Notes: generated by a model not told the origin, from the letters alone. A stretch of 64,000 nt of DNA from Streptomyces albicerus (GCF_008905045.1 NZ_VWMY01000008.1:139787-203786); one strand, 5' to 3'; numbered from the stretch's first letter, positions 46,928 to 55,195 are shown. Made by a program: numbers and translations.

Positions 46928-47671
46928 GTGACGACCTCTCCCACTCCGCGACCGGCTCGGCACGCGGCGCCCGTTGACGTGGTGCTGCCCTGCCTGAACG
47001 AGGCCGAGGCCCTGCCCTGGGTGCTCGCCCGCATCCCGCCCGGCTGGCGCGCGCTGGTCGTGGACAACGGCTCCACCGACGGCTCGGCGGACCTGGCCCG
47101 CGAGCTGGGCGCGACCGTCGTACGCGAGGAGCGGCGCGGGTTCGGCGCCGCCTGCCACGCGGGGCTGACCGCCGCCACGGCCGACATCGTGTGCTTCTGC
47201 GACTGCGACGCCTCGCTCGACCCGTCGGCCCTGGTCCCCTTCGTGCGCGAAGTGCGGGACGGCGAGGCCGACTTGGTGCTCGGCCGGCGTCGGCCGCAGG
47301 GCCGGGGCGCCTGGCCGGCGCACGCCCGGGCGGGCAATCTCGCGCTCGCCCGGATGCTGCGCCGCCGCACCGGTCTGCGGCTGCACGACCTCGGGCCCCT
47401 GCGGGCCGCCCGCCGCGAACCGCTGCTCGCCCTCGGCCTCACGGACCGGCGCAGCGGCTATCCGCTGGAGATGGTCGTGCGTGCGGCCGACGCCGGGTGG
47501 CGCGTCGCCGAACACGACGTCCCGTATCTGCCGCGCACCGGCGCCTCGAAGGTGACCGGCACCTGGCGCGGCACCTGGCACGCGGTACGGGACATGAGCC
47601 GGGTCCTGGCCGAGTCGCCGGCCGCCGCTTCCGTTACCCCCGCCCCTTCCCAGGGAGGAACCGCCCAGTGA
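46928..47671 (+). CDS. GT2-family glycosyltransferase (dolichyl-phosphate mannosyltransferase-like)
   Basis: A 247-residue GT-A fold enzyme. It has VDVVLPCLNEAEALPWVL, nucleotide-binding ALVVDNGSTDGS, RGFGAACHAGL and the DxD motif in FCDCDASLDP. The later LVLGRRRPQGRG and RRSGYPLEMVVRAADAGWRV are typical of polyprenol-phosphate glycosyltransferases. It would transfer a sugar from an NDP donor to a lipid or surface acceptor. The GTG at 46928 is favoured; another GTG lies nine bases upstream. Its stop overlaps the GTG of the DUF2064 gene (GTGA), so the three rightward genes form one coupled operon. Confidence 0.9.
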   Translation: MTTSPTPRPARHAAPVDVVLPCLNEAEALPWVLARIPPGWRALVVDNGSTDGSADLARELGATVVREERRGFGAACHAGLTAATADIVCFCDCDASLDPSALVPFVREVRDGEADLVLGRRRPQGRGAWPAHARAGNLALARMLRRRTGLRLHDLGPLRAARREPLLALGLTDRRSGYPLEMVVRAADAGWRVAEHDVPYLPRTGASKVTGTWRGTWHAVRDMSRVLAESPAAASVTPAPSQGGTAQ

Positions 47672-48285
47672 CCACTCTGCTCGTCATCGCCAAGGAACCG
47701 CGGCCCGGGCGGGTGAAGACCCGGCTCACCCCTCCCTTCACCCCCGGGGAGGCGGCGGCGCTCGCCGAGGCGTGCCTCGTGGACACCCTGCGTGCGGTGG
47801 CGGCGACGCCCGCGCGGCGGCGTGTGCTGGTGCTCGACGGAGAGCCGGGCCGCTGGCTGCCGCCCGGCTTCGAGGTCGTACGGCAATGCGCGGGCGGCCT
47901 CGACGAACGGCTGGCCGCGGCCTTCGCGGACTGCACCGGCCCGGCCCTGCTCATCGGCATGGACACGCCTCAGGTGACGCCGGGGCTCCTCACCGTGGAC
48001 TTCGCCGACTGCGACGCGTACTTCGGTCCGGCCGAGGACGGCGGCTTCTGGGCGCTGGGCCTCGCCGAACCCGATCCGGGGCTGCTGCGGGGCGTACCGA
48101 TGTCCACGCCCACGACGGGTGCCGTGCAGCGGGCCCGGCTCGTCGCGGCGGGCCTGCGCGTGCGCGACCTGCCACGCCTCCGGGACGTGGACACGGCCCA
48201 CGACGCGGAGCTGGTCGCCGCGTCGGCCCCCGGCAGCCACTTCGCCGCCGAACTGGGCCGCCGGACGGCGGTCACCGGCCGATGA
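47668..48285 (+). CDS. DUF2064/TIGR04282-family glycosyltransferase-like protein
   Basis: A 205-residue protein of the nucleotidyltransferase-like GT-A fold. LLVIAKEPRPGRVKTRLTPP at the N-terminus and the acidic IGMDTPQVTPGLL and PAEDGGFWALGL motifs are the family signature. It commonly accompanies GT2 glycosyltransferases in the same operon, probably activating or transferring a sugar. The GTG start overlaps the previous stop by four bases (GTGA), and its own stop overlaps the methyltransferase ATG (ATGA), so all three are translated together. Confidence 0.88.
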   Translation: MTTLLVIAKEPRPGRVKTRLTPPFTPGEAAALAEACLVDTLRAVAATPARRRVLVLDGEPGRWLPPGFEVVRQCAGGLDERLAAAFADCTGPALLIGMDTPQVTPGLLTVDFADCDAYFGPAEDGGFWALGLAEPDPGLLRGVPMSTPTTGAVQRARLVAAGLRVRDLPRLRDVDTAHDAELVAASAPGSHFAAELGRRTAVTGR

Positions 48286-49373
48286 GCACCGCACGCGAGG
48301 TGGCACCGACGGAGTTCGCGAGCCGCCTGACACCGATCAGCAAGCGCGGACGGCGAGGCTCGGGCTCGGGTACGCCCTCCTCGGCACCCGGAGCACAGCG
48401 CTCGCCCGACGCCTCCGCACCACCGGAATCAGAGACACCGCCCAGCCGTACGGTGCCCAGGCAGGTCCGCGGCACGCCGCACCCCACGCCGACCGACGCC
48501 TCCACGGCTCCGGAGGCAGAGGCACCGCCCGGTCGTCCCGTGCACGGTGGCGCCCCGCGCCCTCGGCCGGGTGACGTTTCCGCGCCGCCAGAGGTGGCCG
48601 GGGCGAGCTGCCATGTGCCCCGGCAGACCGTCGGTGCCGCGCGGCCCTGGTCCGCCGATCCCTACTCCGACGCCCTGGTCTCCGGGCGCGGGCCGCTCTT
48701 TCTGCGGCGGAGTGACGGGTGGCTGCTGCCGTTGGAGGTGGAGCGGTGGTGTGCGGATGCCGATGCGGTGGACCGGGAGGTGCTGGGGCGCTGTGAGGGG
48801 GCCGTACTCGATGTGGGGTGCGGGCCGGGACGGCTTGTCGCCGAGCTCGCGGTGCGGGGCAGGGCCGCGCTCGGTATCGATGTCAGCGAGGCGGCCGTCG
48901 CGCACACCGTGCGGCTCGGGGGCCAGGCGCTGCGGCGGTCCGTCTTCGAGCCGCTGCCGGGCGAGGGCCGCTGGGACACCGCCCTCCTCATCGACGGCAA
49001 CGTCGGCATCGGCGGCGACCCCGCCGCCCTGCTCCACCGGATGTCCCAACTCCTCGCCCCTGGCGGGCTGTTGATCGTCGAGACCGTCCCGGACGTGGAC
49101 GTCGACGAACGCGTCAGCGTCCGGGTCGCCGACAGCCACGGCGCCGCGGGCCCCGCCTTCCCATGGGCCCGCCTCGGCACCCCGTCCCTGCTGCGGCACG
49201 CGGCACGCGCGGGCTGGCGCCCGGACGGTCAGTGGACGACCGGCGGCCGCTCCTTCGCCGCCCTGCGCAACCGCAGCACGAACAGCACCGCCGAGCCCGC
49301 GAACAGCACCGCCGTCACCAGCAGCCACCGGCCGAGGAACACATCGCCCGGCAGCCCGATCGCGGACTCGTAA
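48282..49373 (+). CDS. Methyltransferase with long Pro/Ser/Thr-rich N-terminus
   Basis: A 363-residue protein. The first 125 residues are low-complexity, Pro/Ser/Thr/Ala-rich. The class I methyltransferase domain (about 130-325) includes WSADPYSDALVSGRGPLFLR, VLDVGCGPGRLVAELAVRG (motif I), LGIDVSEAAV and LLAPGGLLIVE. After FAALRNRS there is an unrelated Ser/Asn/Thr-rich tail of about 35 residues, which overlaps the convergent membrane-protein gene by 145 bases. The true C-terminus is therefore open to question. It shares the operon with the GT2 and DUF2064 genes and probably methylates the same glycan or lipid (inference). Confidence 0.85.
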   Translation: MSTAREVAPTEFASRLTPISKRGRRGSGSGTPSSAPGAQRSPDASAPPESETPPSRTVPRQVRGTPHPTPTDASTAPEAEAPPGRPVHGGAPRPRPGDVSAPPEVAGASCHVPRQTVGAARPWSADPYSDALVSGRGPLFLRRSDGWLLPLEVERWCADADAVDREVLGRCEGAVLDVGCGPGRLVAELAVRGRAALGIDVSEAAVAHTVRLGGQALRRSVFEPLPGEGRWDTALLIDGNVGIGGDPAALLHRMSQLLAPGGLLIVETVPDVDVDERVSVRVADSHGAAGPAFPWARLGTPSLLRHAARAGWRPDGQWTTGGRSFAALRNRSTNSTAEPANSTAVTSSHRPRNTSPGSPIADS

Positions 49374-49759
49374 CCGCTCGCCACGCGCCCGCTGATCAGC
49401 GGGAACCACACCAGCAGGAGCAGCCCGGACAGGGCCGCCGGGACACGGACGTACATCGTCCACTCCCGGCGGCCGGCGGCGCCGAGGGCCCGTACGACCG
49501 CCCGGTCCGCCACCGCGTACAACGGCACCAGCACCAGGTCGTGCAGCAACGCCGCGCCCACGAACCACAGCGCCACGCCGAACCAGTCGTCCGCCAGCAG
49601 CCGTACGCCCGCGTATCCGGCGAGCGCGAACGAGCAGGCGAGCAGCAGGAGTTGGAGGGGACTGCCCACCACCGGACGTCGCATCAGGACCGACCGGTTC
49701 AGAGGCCGCTTCAACACAGGTCGTTTCATCGCAGGCAGTTTCATCGCAGGCCGCTTCAT
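49229..49759 (-). CDS. Membrane protein with N-terminal MKRPA pentapeptide repeat
   Basis: A 176-residue protein with about four transmembrane helices (starting PLQLLLLACSFALAGYAGVR, then FVGAALLHDLVLVPLYAVAD, then ALSGLLLLVWFPL, then WLLVTAVLFAGSAVLFVL). The N-terminus is made of 15-bp repeats encoding MKRPA-like units, three of which start with Met, plus an MRRPV. Translation could therefore begin at several places; MRRPV at 49684 would leave a compact protein. The first ATG at 49759 overlaps the oxidoreductase stop (TGATG), so it is co-translated. The family is not recognised. Its 3-prime end overlaps the convergent methyltransferase gene. Confidence 0.75.
   Translation of the reverse strand: MKRPAMKLPAMKRPVLKRPLNRSVLMRRPVVGSPLQLLLLACSFALAGYAGVRLLADDWFGVALWFVGAALLHDLVLVPLYAVADRAVVRALGAAGRREWTMYVRVPAALSGLLLLVWFPLISGRVASGYESAIGLPGDVFLGRWLLVTAVLFAGSAVLFVLRLRRAAKERPPVVH
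49670..49759. repeat. Six 15-bp tandem units encoding pentapeptides
   Basis: Units of 15 bp on the minus strand from 49759 to 49670 encode MKRPA, MKLPA, MKRPV, LKRPL, NRSVL and MRRPV. The first three are closely alike and the next ones diverge. Confidence 0.85.
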
Positions 49760-51036
49760 CACAGGTCTCCGAACGTCATCCGGGCCACCCACTTGGTGTT
49801 CAGCACACCGGGCGCCGCGGGCACGATGATCCGCGCCGGGTAGCCGTGGTCGGGGGTCAGGGGCTCGCCGTTGACGAACAGGGCGAGCAGGGAACGTGAG
49901 TCGCGCACCTGGTTGTCCCGCAGGGCAGCCCTGCGGAACGCCCCGCGCCGCTGAAGCGACTCCACCAGCACATCCGGTGCCGCATCCGCCTCGTACCCGA
50001 CGAGCGCCGCCAGGTCCCGCAGCCGTACACCCCGCCACCACTGGTCGGAGGTCGACCAGCCCTCCACACAGGCGATGGGCAGCGCGGAACTGTGCAAGGA
50101 CAGCCCCAGCAGTTCTTCCCGGCTCAGCCGGACCGTTCCCCCGCGCCCCTCCACCACCAGCCGCCACGCCTCCTCGCTCGTCTCCGCCGCGGTGATCCCG
50201 CGCGACGCGGCCGTCTTGTTGATCTGGAACCCGGCGGGTCCGCTGCCCGGCTCGGACCCGCCGTGCGGGGCGAGCACGGCCGTCGCCCGCAGCGGCCCGT
50301 CGAAGTTCTGCCCCACCGTCGTACCGAAGAGAAGCAGCGAACCGCCGCCGACGAACCACAGGGCCCCGCGCCGCGAGACGGTCGGCTCGGCGGGAGCGGG
50401 CGACACCAGTTCCTCACCTCCTCGAGGCGAGGCATCTCCTCGGAGAGGGTCTTCTTCCCGGAGACGGCCTTCATCCCGGAGCCCGCGAAGGTTCCGTACC
50501 GCCGTCGGTACCCGCAGCACCGCGTGCGTCACGAACGCGGCGAAGAACACCCACGCGCCGTAGAAGTGCAGCGGATAGAAGGAGCCGGGGAAGAGGTAGT
50601 CGAGCTGCACGTTCAGCACACCCGTCACGAACTCGAACAGCGCGCCCCCGACCAGCAGGAGCAGCGAGATCCGCTCCAGCGCGTGCGCGAGCGACCGCGC
50701 GGGCGGCAGCGCGAACAGCTTCGGCACGACCGACCACAGCTTCGCGAGGAGTACGGGGATCAGCGCGATGCCGAGCGTGACATGGACGCCCTGGTTGAGG
50801 CGGTACAGCCAGGGCGGGTCGGTCGGCCAGGAGAAGAGATAGAAGCCGAGGACGCCCTTGTCCGGGGTCTTGTCGTTCACCGGTGACAGGTCCGGGTTGT
50901 AGGAGGCGTACGACAGCAGACCCGTCACGAACAGCACCGTGATCCCGACGAGGAGCACCACACCGAGCACAGAGGTGAACCAGGGGCCGCGCACGGGACT
51001 GCGCCAGAAGGCGGGGGAGGAAGGGGAGCGTGCCAT
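49759..51036 (-). CDS. Cytochrome b-like / molybdopterin oxidoreductase fusion
   Basis: A 425-residue membrane redox protein. The N-terminal half has about five transmembrane helices with conserved histidines (NQGVHVTLGIALIPVL, PLHFYGAWVFFAAFVTHAVL), suggesting heme b binding. The C-terminal half (about 210-425) is an oxidoreductase molybdopterin-binding domain of the sulfite-oxidase type, with the molybdenum-ligand cysteine in PIACVEGWS and the closing HGYPARIIVPAAPGVLNTKW. It could oxidise a sulfur or other small substrate outside and pass electrons to the membrane. There is no ribosome site before the ATG at 51036; a TACGGT box (51048-51043) six bases upstream suggests a leaderless mRNA. 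Confidence 0.85.
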   Translation of the reverse strand: MARSPSSPAFWRSPVRGPWFTSVLGVVLLVGITVLFVTGLLSYASYNPDLSPVNDKTPDKGVLGFYLFSWPTDPPWLYRLNQGVHVTLGIALIPVLLAKLWSVVPKLFALPPARSLAHALERISLLLLVGGALFEFVTGVLNVQLDYLFPGSFYPLHFYGAWVFFAAFVTHAVLRVPTAVRNLRGLRDEGRLREEDPLRGDASPRGGEELVSPAPAEPTVSRRGALWFVGGGSLLLFGTTVGQNFDGPLRATAVLAPHGGSEPGSGPAGFQINKTAASRGITAAETSEEAWRLVVEGRGGTVRLSREELLGLSLHSSALPIACVEGWSTSDQWWRGVRLRDLAALVGYEADAAPDVLVESLQRRGAFRRAALRDNQVRDSRSLLALFVNGEPLTPDHGYPARIIVPAAPGVLNTKWVARMTFGDL

Positions 51037-51042
51037 GTGCCG

Positions 51043-51048
51043 ACCGTA
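51043..51048 (-). promoter_or_regulatory. -10 element of a likely leaderless promoter (oxidoreductase)
   Basis: TACGGT on the minus strand ends six bases before the ATG at 51036, and no Shine-Dalgarno sequence is present. Confidence 0.45.
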
Positions 51049-51137
51049 GGCAGGGAGCACCCCGCTCAGGGGGTCCGGAACCATGACGAAACGCTGACGT
51101 CCACCCCTGCGGGCGCCGCCACGGGCGGCCGCGGACC

Positions 51138-51143
51138 TAGCTT
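51138..51143 (+). promoter_or_regulatory. -10 element of a likely leaderless promoter (membrane transferase)
   Basis: TAGCTT ends six bases before the GTG at 51150, with no ribosome site. It is divergent from the oxidoreductase promoter about 95 bases away. Confidence 0.45.
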
Positions 51144-51149
51144 TTGCGT

Positions 51150-52499
51150 GTGAACCGCGATCTTCTCCGCGACCTGGCCGCAGCGCTGGCCGCCGCACTG
51201 CTCGTCACGGCCGCCGCCCTGACCGGCATCGCCATCAAACGCGAGCACGACACCCTCCACGTCGGCTGGCCGCCCCTGTACGCCGTGTGGGAGCCGCATG
51301 TCGGCCCCGGCACCTTCGTCGCGCCCGTCGTCGCGATCGCCGTCGTGGCGTACGGCCCGCTGCTGGCCGCCCGGCTGCCCTGGCGCGCGCTGCTGTTCAC
51401 CGCCTGGGGCACGTCCATGGCCTGGACGTTCTCGCTCGCCCTGATCGACGGCTGGCACTGGGGTATCGCCCGCCGCCTGACGACCGCGTACGAGTACCTC
51501 CAGGTCATCGACCGCTTCCACGACATCCCCGACACCCTGCGGGACTTCACGAACCACATCCTGATCGGCTCCCCCGACCACTGGCCCCCGCACGTCGCCG
51601 GGCATCCGCCGGGGGCCACCGTCACCTTCGTCCTCCTCGACCGGATCGGGCTCGGCGGCGGGGCGTGGGCGGGCGTCTGGTGCATCGTCGTCGGGGCGGC
51701 GGCGTCGGCCGCGATCCTCGTGACCGTACGCGTACTGGCCTCCGAGACCCTCGCCCGCCGGGCCGCGCCCTTCCTCGTCCTCGCCCCGGCGGCCGTGTGG
51801 ATGGGCACCTCCGCCGACGGCTACTTCGCGGCGGTCGCCGCCTGGGCCGTCGCGTTCCTCGCCCTCGCGGTCACGGGCCACCGGCCACGGGCGACGGGCC
51901 TCGCCTCCGGGCTCCTCTTCGGCCTCACCGCGTATCTCTCGTACGGCCTGACGCTCTACGCCCTGATCGCCGGCGGCGTCCTGCTGCTCGGCTCCCGCTC
52001 CCGAAGACTCCGCCCCCTCCCGTACGTCCTTGCCGGATTCGTCGTCGTCCCGGCCGTGTTCACCCTCCTCGGCTTCAACTGGTGGGAGGCGTACCACCTG
52101 TTGGTCGAGCGCTACTACCAAGGGGCAGGCGGCCTCCGGCCGTACGGCTACTGGGTGTGGGCCAACCTCGCCTGCACCGTGCTGGTGGTGGGCCCGGCGA
52201 CGGTCGCGGGCCTGCGACGGGCCGGCGCGGCTCCCGTACGCAAGGGCGTCCGCGTCTGTCTGCGCACGCCCGCCGACGCCCCCGAAACCCGCCTGGCCCT
52301 GCTCGTGCTCGCCGCGCTGCTCGCCCTCCTCGCCGCCGACTTCTCGGGCATGAGCAAGGCGGAGACGGAACGCATCTGGCTCCCGTTCGCACTGTGGCTG
52401 CTCGCGGCGGGCGCGTTCCTGCCCCGGCCGCGCGCCTGGCTCACCGCGCAGGCCGCCCTGGCCCTGCTCCTGAACCATCTGCTGCTGACCGGCTGGTGA
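51150..52499 (+). CDS. Polytopic membrane glycosyltransferase-like protein
   Basis: A 449-residue protein with about eleven transmembrane helices and an aromatic extracytoplasmic loop near the N-terminus (GWPPLYAVWEPHVGPGTFVA, then DHWPPHVAGHPPGATVTFVL). This is the layout of GT-C mannosyltransferase-like or PMT/ArnT-like proteins that use lipid-linked sugars, although a clear catalytic DxD/ExD pattern is not certain. A C-terminal cytoplasmic basic loop (RRAGAAPVRKGVRVCLRTP) is present. The GTG at 51150 is chosen; a TTG six bases upstream is possible. Its position beside the GT2 group suggests a glycan role. Confidence 0.75.
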   Translation: MNRDLLRDLAAALAAALLVTAAALTGIAIKREHDTLHVGWPPLYAVWEPHVGPGTFVAPVVAIAVVAYGPLLAARLPWRALLFTAWGTSMAWTFSLALIDGWHWGIARRLTTAYEYLQVIDRFHDIPDTLRDFTNHILIGSPDHWPPHVAGHPPGATVTFVLLDRIGLGGGAWAGVWCIVVGAAASAAILVTVRVLASETLARRAAPFLVLAPAAVWMGTSADGYFAAVAAWAVAFLALAVTGHRPRATGLASGLLFGLTAYLSYGLTLYALIAGGVLLLGSRSRRLRPLPYVLAGFVVVPAVFTLLGFNWWEAYHLLVERYYQGAGGLRPYGYWVWANLACTVLVVGPATVAGLRRAGAAPVRKGVRVCLRTPADAPETRLALLVLAALLALLAADFSGMSKAETERIWLPFALWLLAAGAFLPRPRAWLTAQAALALLLNHLLLTGW

Positions 52500-52522
52500 G
52501 GGGCGGCCCCCGGCGACACACG

Positions 52523-52562
52523 ACGACATCCAACGACATGCAATGACATCCGACGACCGCCG
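52523..52562. repeat. Short 10-bp tandem repeat
   Basis: Four imperfect units of ACGACATCCA type fill the gap between the two convergent genes; the fourth is degenerate. Confidence 0.7.
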
Positions 52563-52571
52563 ACAGCGGCC

Positions 52572-53369
52572 TCAGCGGTAGTCGGGGTTCGGGTGGTCGA
52601 GGCGGCAGCCCGCGTCCCATTCGGAGCGCTGGTTTCCGTGGGCCGGGATGCCCTTGGCGCGCTTCAGCATGGCCGCCACGTGCATGAGATTCCAGGTCAT
52701 GAAGGTGGTGTTGCGGTTGGTGAAGTCGTTCTCCGGCCCGCCCGACCCGGGGTCGAGGTAGGACGGACCGGGTCCCGCCGGACCGATCCAGCCCGCGTCG
52801 GCCTGCGGCGGGATGATGTAGCCGAGGTGCTGCAGGCTGTAGAGGATGTTCATGGCGCAGTGCTTCGCGCCGTCCTCGTTGCCGGTGATCAGACAGCCGC
52901 CGGCGCGCCCGTAATAGGCGTACTGACCCTGGGAGTTGAGCAGTCCCGAGCCGCTGTAGAGGCGCTCGATGACCTGTTTCATGACCGAGCTGTTGTCACC
53001 GAGCCAGATCGGCCCGGCGAGCACCAGGATGTCCGCGGCCATCACCTGCTCGTACAGCGCGGGCCAGGCGTCCGTGGCGAAGCCGTGCTCGGTCATGTCC
53101 GGGTAGACGCCCGGCGCGATGTCGTGGTCGACGGCGCGTACGACGTCCGTGGCGACCCCGCGCGCGTCCATGATGGCGCGGCTCTTGTCGATCAGCCCCT
53201 GGGTGTTGCTGACCTGCGGCGACGGTTTGAGCGTGCAGTTGACGAACAGGGCGCGCAGGTCGTCGAAGCGGTACGCATCGTCGGGGCCGGTGGCTGTATC
53301 CGGGCTGGTGTCGGCATCGGATCCGGTATCGGCATCGGAGCTGGTGTCGGTGGACGGCTGCGCGGCCAT
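52572..53369 (-). CDS. Flavodoxin-like NAD(P)H-dependent reductase
   Basis: A 265-residue protein of the FMN_red/flavodoxin-like fold. After a Ser/Asp/Thr-rich repeat-like N-terminus (about 5-33, [18 protein letters not shown]) comes [20 protein letters not shown] (FMN phosphate loop), then [20 protein letters not shown] and [20 protein letters not shown]. It would reduce quinones, flavins or xenobiotics. The ATG at 53369 has GAGGGAGC upstream; a GTG 15 bases further is possible. No partner gene is evident; it is convergent with the membrane glycosyltransferase-like gene. Confidence 0.85.
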   Translation of the reverse strand: MAAQPSTDTSSDADTGSDADTSPDTATGPDDAYRFDDLRALFVNCTLKPSPQVSNTQGLIDKSRAIMDARGVATDVVRAVDHDIAPGVYPDMTEHGFATDAWPALYEQVMAADILVLAGPIWLGDNSSVMKQVIERLYSGSGLLNSQGQYAYYGRAGGCLITGNEDGAKHCAMNILYSLQHLGYIIPPQADAGWIGPAGPGPSYLDPGSGGPENDFTNRNTTFMTWNLMHVAAMLKRAKGIPAHGNQRSEWDAGCRLDHPNPDYR

Positions 53370-53521
53370 GGAGGGCTCCCTCACGGAGACGGCGGATGCG
53401 GGTCCAGGCTCTCACCCCTGCGGGCTGCCGACGGATACGGGTCCGGACCAAGCGGCAGCGTCTCGCGTGGATCTCTGTCTGTCCCTCCGTGACTCGCCGG
53501 TATGCCGTGCGTCCACCCGGT

Positions 53522-53998
53522 TCAGGCGCCTGGTGGTGTGCCGGTGTCGATGAGGATCTGTTCGGCCTGCACGAGGTTGTCGGCGCGGACGGCTTCGGCC
53601 ATCGCGGCGCGGGCCGCCTCGGGTGTCGCGTGCGGCGGGATCACGAGCAGGGAGAAGAGGTCCTGATCGCCGCGGGTGATGAGGACGGTGTCGTCGCCGA
53701 CGGGGAAGGAGTCGATGTGCACGACACGGTCGCCGATGGTCAACCGCGTCGGAAGTTCTTCCCAGGCACTGGAGTCCAGGCCGACTCGGGTGACCGGCCC
53801 GAGGTGCTCGGTCAGTGCGGCGATCAGGACGGGAAGCTCGGCCGCGATGTCGCGGGACCGTGGCCACCACGCCCCGTCGAGCACTCCCCGACGGTCGTCC
53901 GTCGTCTCCAGCCGTACGACGGCCGTCCCGGGTTTGACGGCCTGATGGAGGGCGCCCGGCAGCAGCCTGGTCACACGCGGGGAGTCGGAGCCGGACAT
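53522..53998 (-). CDS. DUF5994 family protein, copy 1
   Basis: A 158-residue cytoplasmic protein of the DUF5994 family, recognised by GVLDGAWWPRSRDIAAELPV and the later FSLLVIPPHATPEAARAAM motif. The family occurs in several copies in many streptomycetes and has no known function. The ATG at 53998 is preceded by a GTG that could also start translation. It is divergent from a second DUF5994 gene 379 bases away, with a shared direct-repeat region between them. Confidence 0.8.
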   Translation of the reverse strand: MSGSDSPRVTRLLPGALHQAVKPGTAVVRLETTDDRRGVLDGAWWPRSRDIAAELPVLIAALTEHLGPVTRVGLDSSAWEELPTRLTIGDRVVHIDSFPVGDDTVLITRGDQDLFSLLVIPPHATPEAARAAMAEAVRADNLVQAEQILIDTGTPPGA

Positions 53999-54001
53999 CA
54001 C

Positions 54002-54377
54002 GCTCGCCTGTCTGCCGGGATTCGGCGACCCGGCCGCCGCTGCTCGCCTGCGACGATGTCGGCGCGGCCGCCGAGGAAAGAGAGTCGCTTCCTCGTTTCA
54101 CGGTACTCCTCGCCCTACGGACTCCTCGGTCCGCTGACTCCTCGGTCCACGGCCCGGAGCAGGCCTGCGCACGGCCGGCCGTATCCGGGCCGGAAACACG
54201 CTCGGCAGGAACCGGCACGTTCCGGAGGCCTCGCGACAGTCCGCCGGGCATCGGTCCGGAGTAGCCTGGGGGCACCGAGGGCACTTCGTACGCCGGTCTT
54301 CATACCTGCGTCGTTCTCGGTGAGCGACAACACCGGACGGCTGCCCGCGAGCCGCGGTCCGGAGACGGGTTCGCGCG
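54002..54377. other. Divergent region between the two DUF5994 genes
   Basis: About 375 bases without a supported gene. It contains a 13-bp direct repeat (54120-54132 and 54136-54148) and must hold both promoters. Nothing else is recognised. Confidence 0.5.
54120..54148. promoter_or_regulatory. Direct repeat, candidate regulatory site
   Basis: GACTCCTCGGTCC occurs twice with a 16-base period (54120-54132 and 54136-54148), in the divergent DUF5994 region. Confidence 0.35.
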
Positions 54378-54965
54378 ATGTCCGCGACCACCGACCATCC
54401 CCCGCTGCGGATCGTGCCCTTCGAGGCTCCGACCGCCCGCCTCGCGCTGAAGCCCGCGAGCACTCCCCCAGGACTTCTGGACGGCGCCTGGTGGCCCCGC
54501 TCCCGTGACCTGACGCAGGAACTCTCAGCCCTGGCCGACGTGCTGGACCCCCTCTGGGGCCGGATCACCCGGATCGCCGTCAACCCTCGGTACTGGCCTG
54601 TCATCCCGCGCAAGGTGCACGTCAACGGCCATGTGGTGAACGTCGGTTGGTTCACCTCGGAGCTGGACCCCCACAAGATCCTGCTGATGTCCTACACCGT
54701 CGGCCGCTGGGATCTCCTGGTGATCCCGCCGGAGAGCGACGCCTCCTCGGCCGCCCGGCTCATGGCCGCCGCCGGCGGCGCAGGCGCCGACCCTCTGACG
54801 ACCGCGACCGCACTCATCACCGCGGAACACGCCTTGCACGGAAGCCCGGCCCCGGCGACCGACCGGGCACAGGATCCGGCGGAGGGCCGGGAGGACGAGG
54901 GCGGCGCTCCACTGGTCCGAGCGGCAGCGCTCGCCCGCCCCGCTCACCCGGTCACAGGGAGGTGA
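54378..54965 (+). CDS. DUF5994 family protein, copy 2
   Basis: A 195-residue relative of the DUF5994 protein encoded divergently at 53998. The shared signature is GLLDGAWWPRSRDLTQELSA, then the beta-rich ITRIAVNPRYWPVIPRKVHV and DLLVIPPESDASSAARLMAA. A 40-residue Asp/Glu/Arg/Pro-rich tail is unique to this copy. The two copies share the WW-containing block but differ elsewhere, so they are an old duplication. The ATG at 54378 has GGAGACGGG upstream. A small membrane-protein gene follows five bases after the stop. Confidence 0.8.
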   Translation: MSATTDHPPLRIVPFEAPTARLALKPASTPPGLLDGAWWPRSRDLTQELSALADVLDPLWGRITRIAVNPRYWPVIPRKVHVNGHVVNVGWFTSELDPHKILLMSYTVGRWDLLVIPPESDASSAARLMAAAGGAGADPLTTATALITAEHALHGSPAPATDRAQDPAEGREDEGGAPLVRAAALARPAHPVTGR

Positions 54966-54970
54966 CCGGC

Positions 54971-55195
54971 ATGGTCATCTCCCTGGCGACCAGTGCGCTG
55001 CTGATCCTGCTCGTCGTGGCGACACGTGTGATCCAGCCCGTCGGCCGGGCACAGGCATCCCGCGAAGACCGCAGGCAGCCACCGCAGCCCAGGCCCGGGC
55101 TCATCGCGCGCCCCACCACGGTCCGTCCCCGGCACGACCATCGTGACGGCGGCCGGGGCCGTCTGCACCCCCGCCGCCGGAGCACGCGCCGCTAA
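54971..55195 (+). CDS. Small single-pass membrane protein
   Basis: A 74-residue protein with one N-terminal transmembrane helix (MVISLATSALLILLVVATRV) and a long basic, Arg/Pro/Gln-rich tail (about residues 30-74). GGGAGGTGACC lies just before the ATG at 54971, a strong ribosome site, and the stop of the DUF5994 gene is five bases upstream, so the two are co-translated. No family is recognised. The coding call rests on the ribosome site, the coupling and the clean helix. Confidence 0.55.
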   Translation: MVISLATSALLILLVVATRVIQPVGRAQASREDRRQPPQPRPGLIARPTTVRPRHDHRDGGRGRLHPRRRSTRR

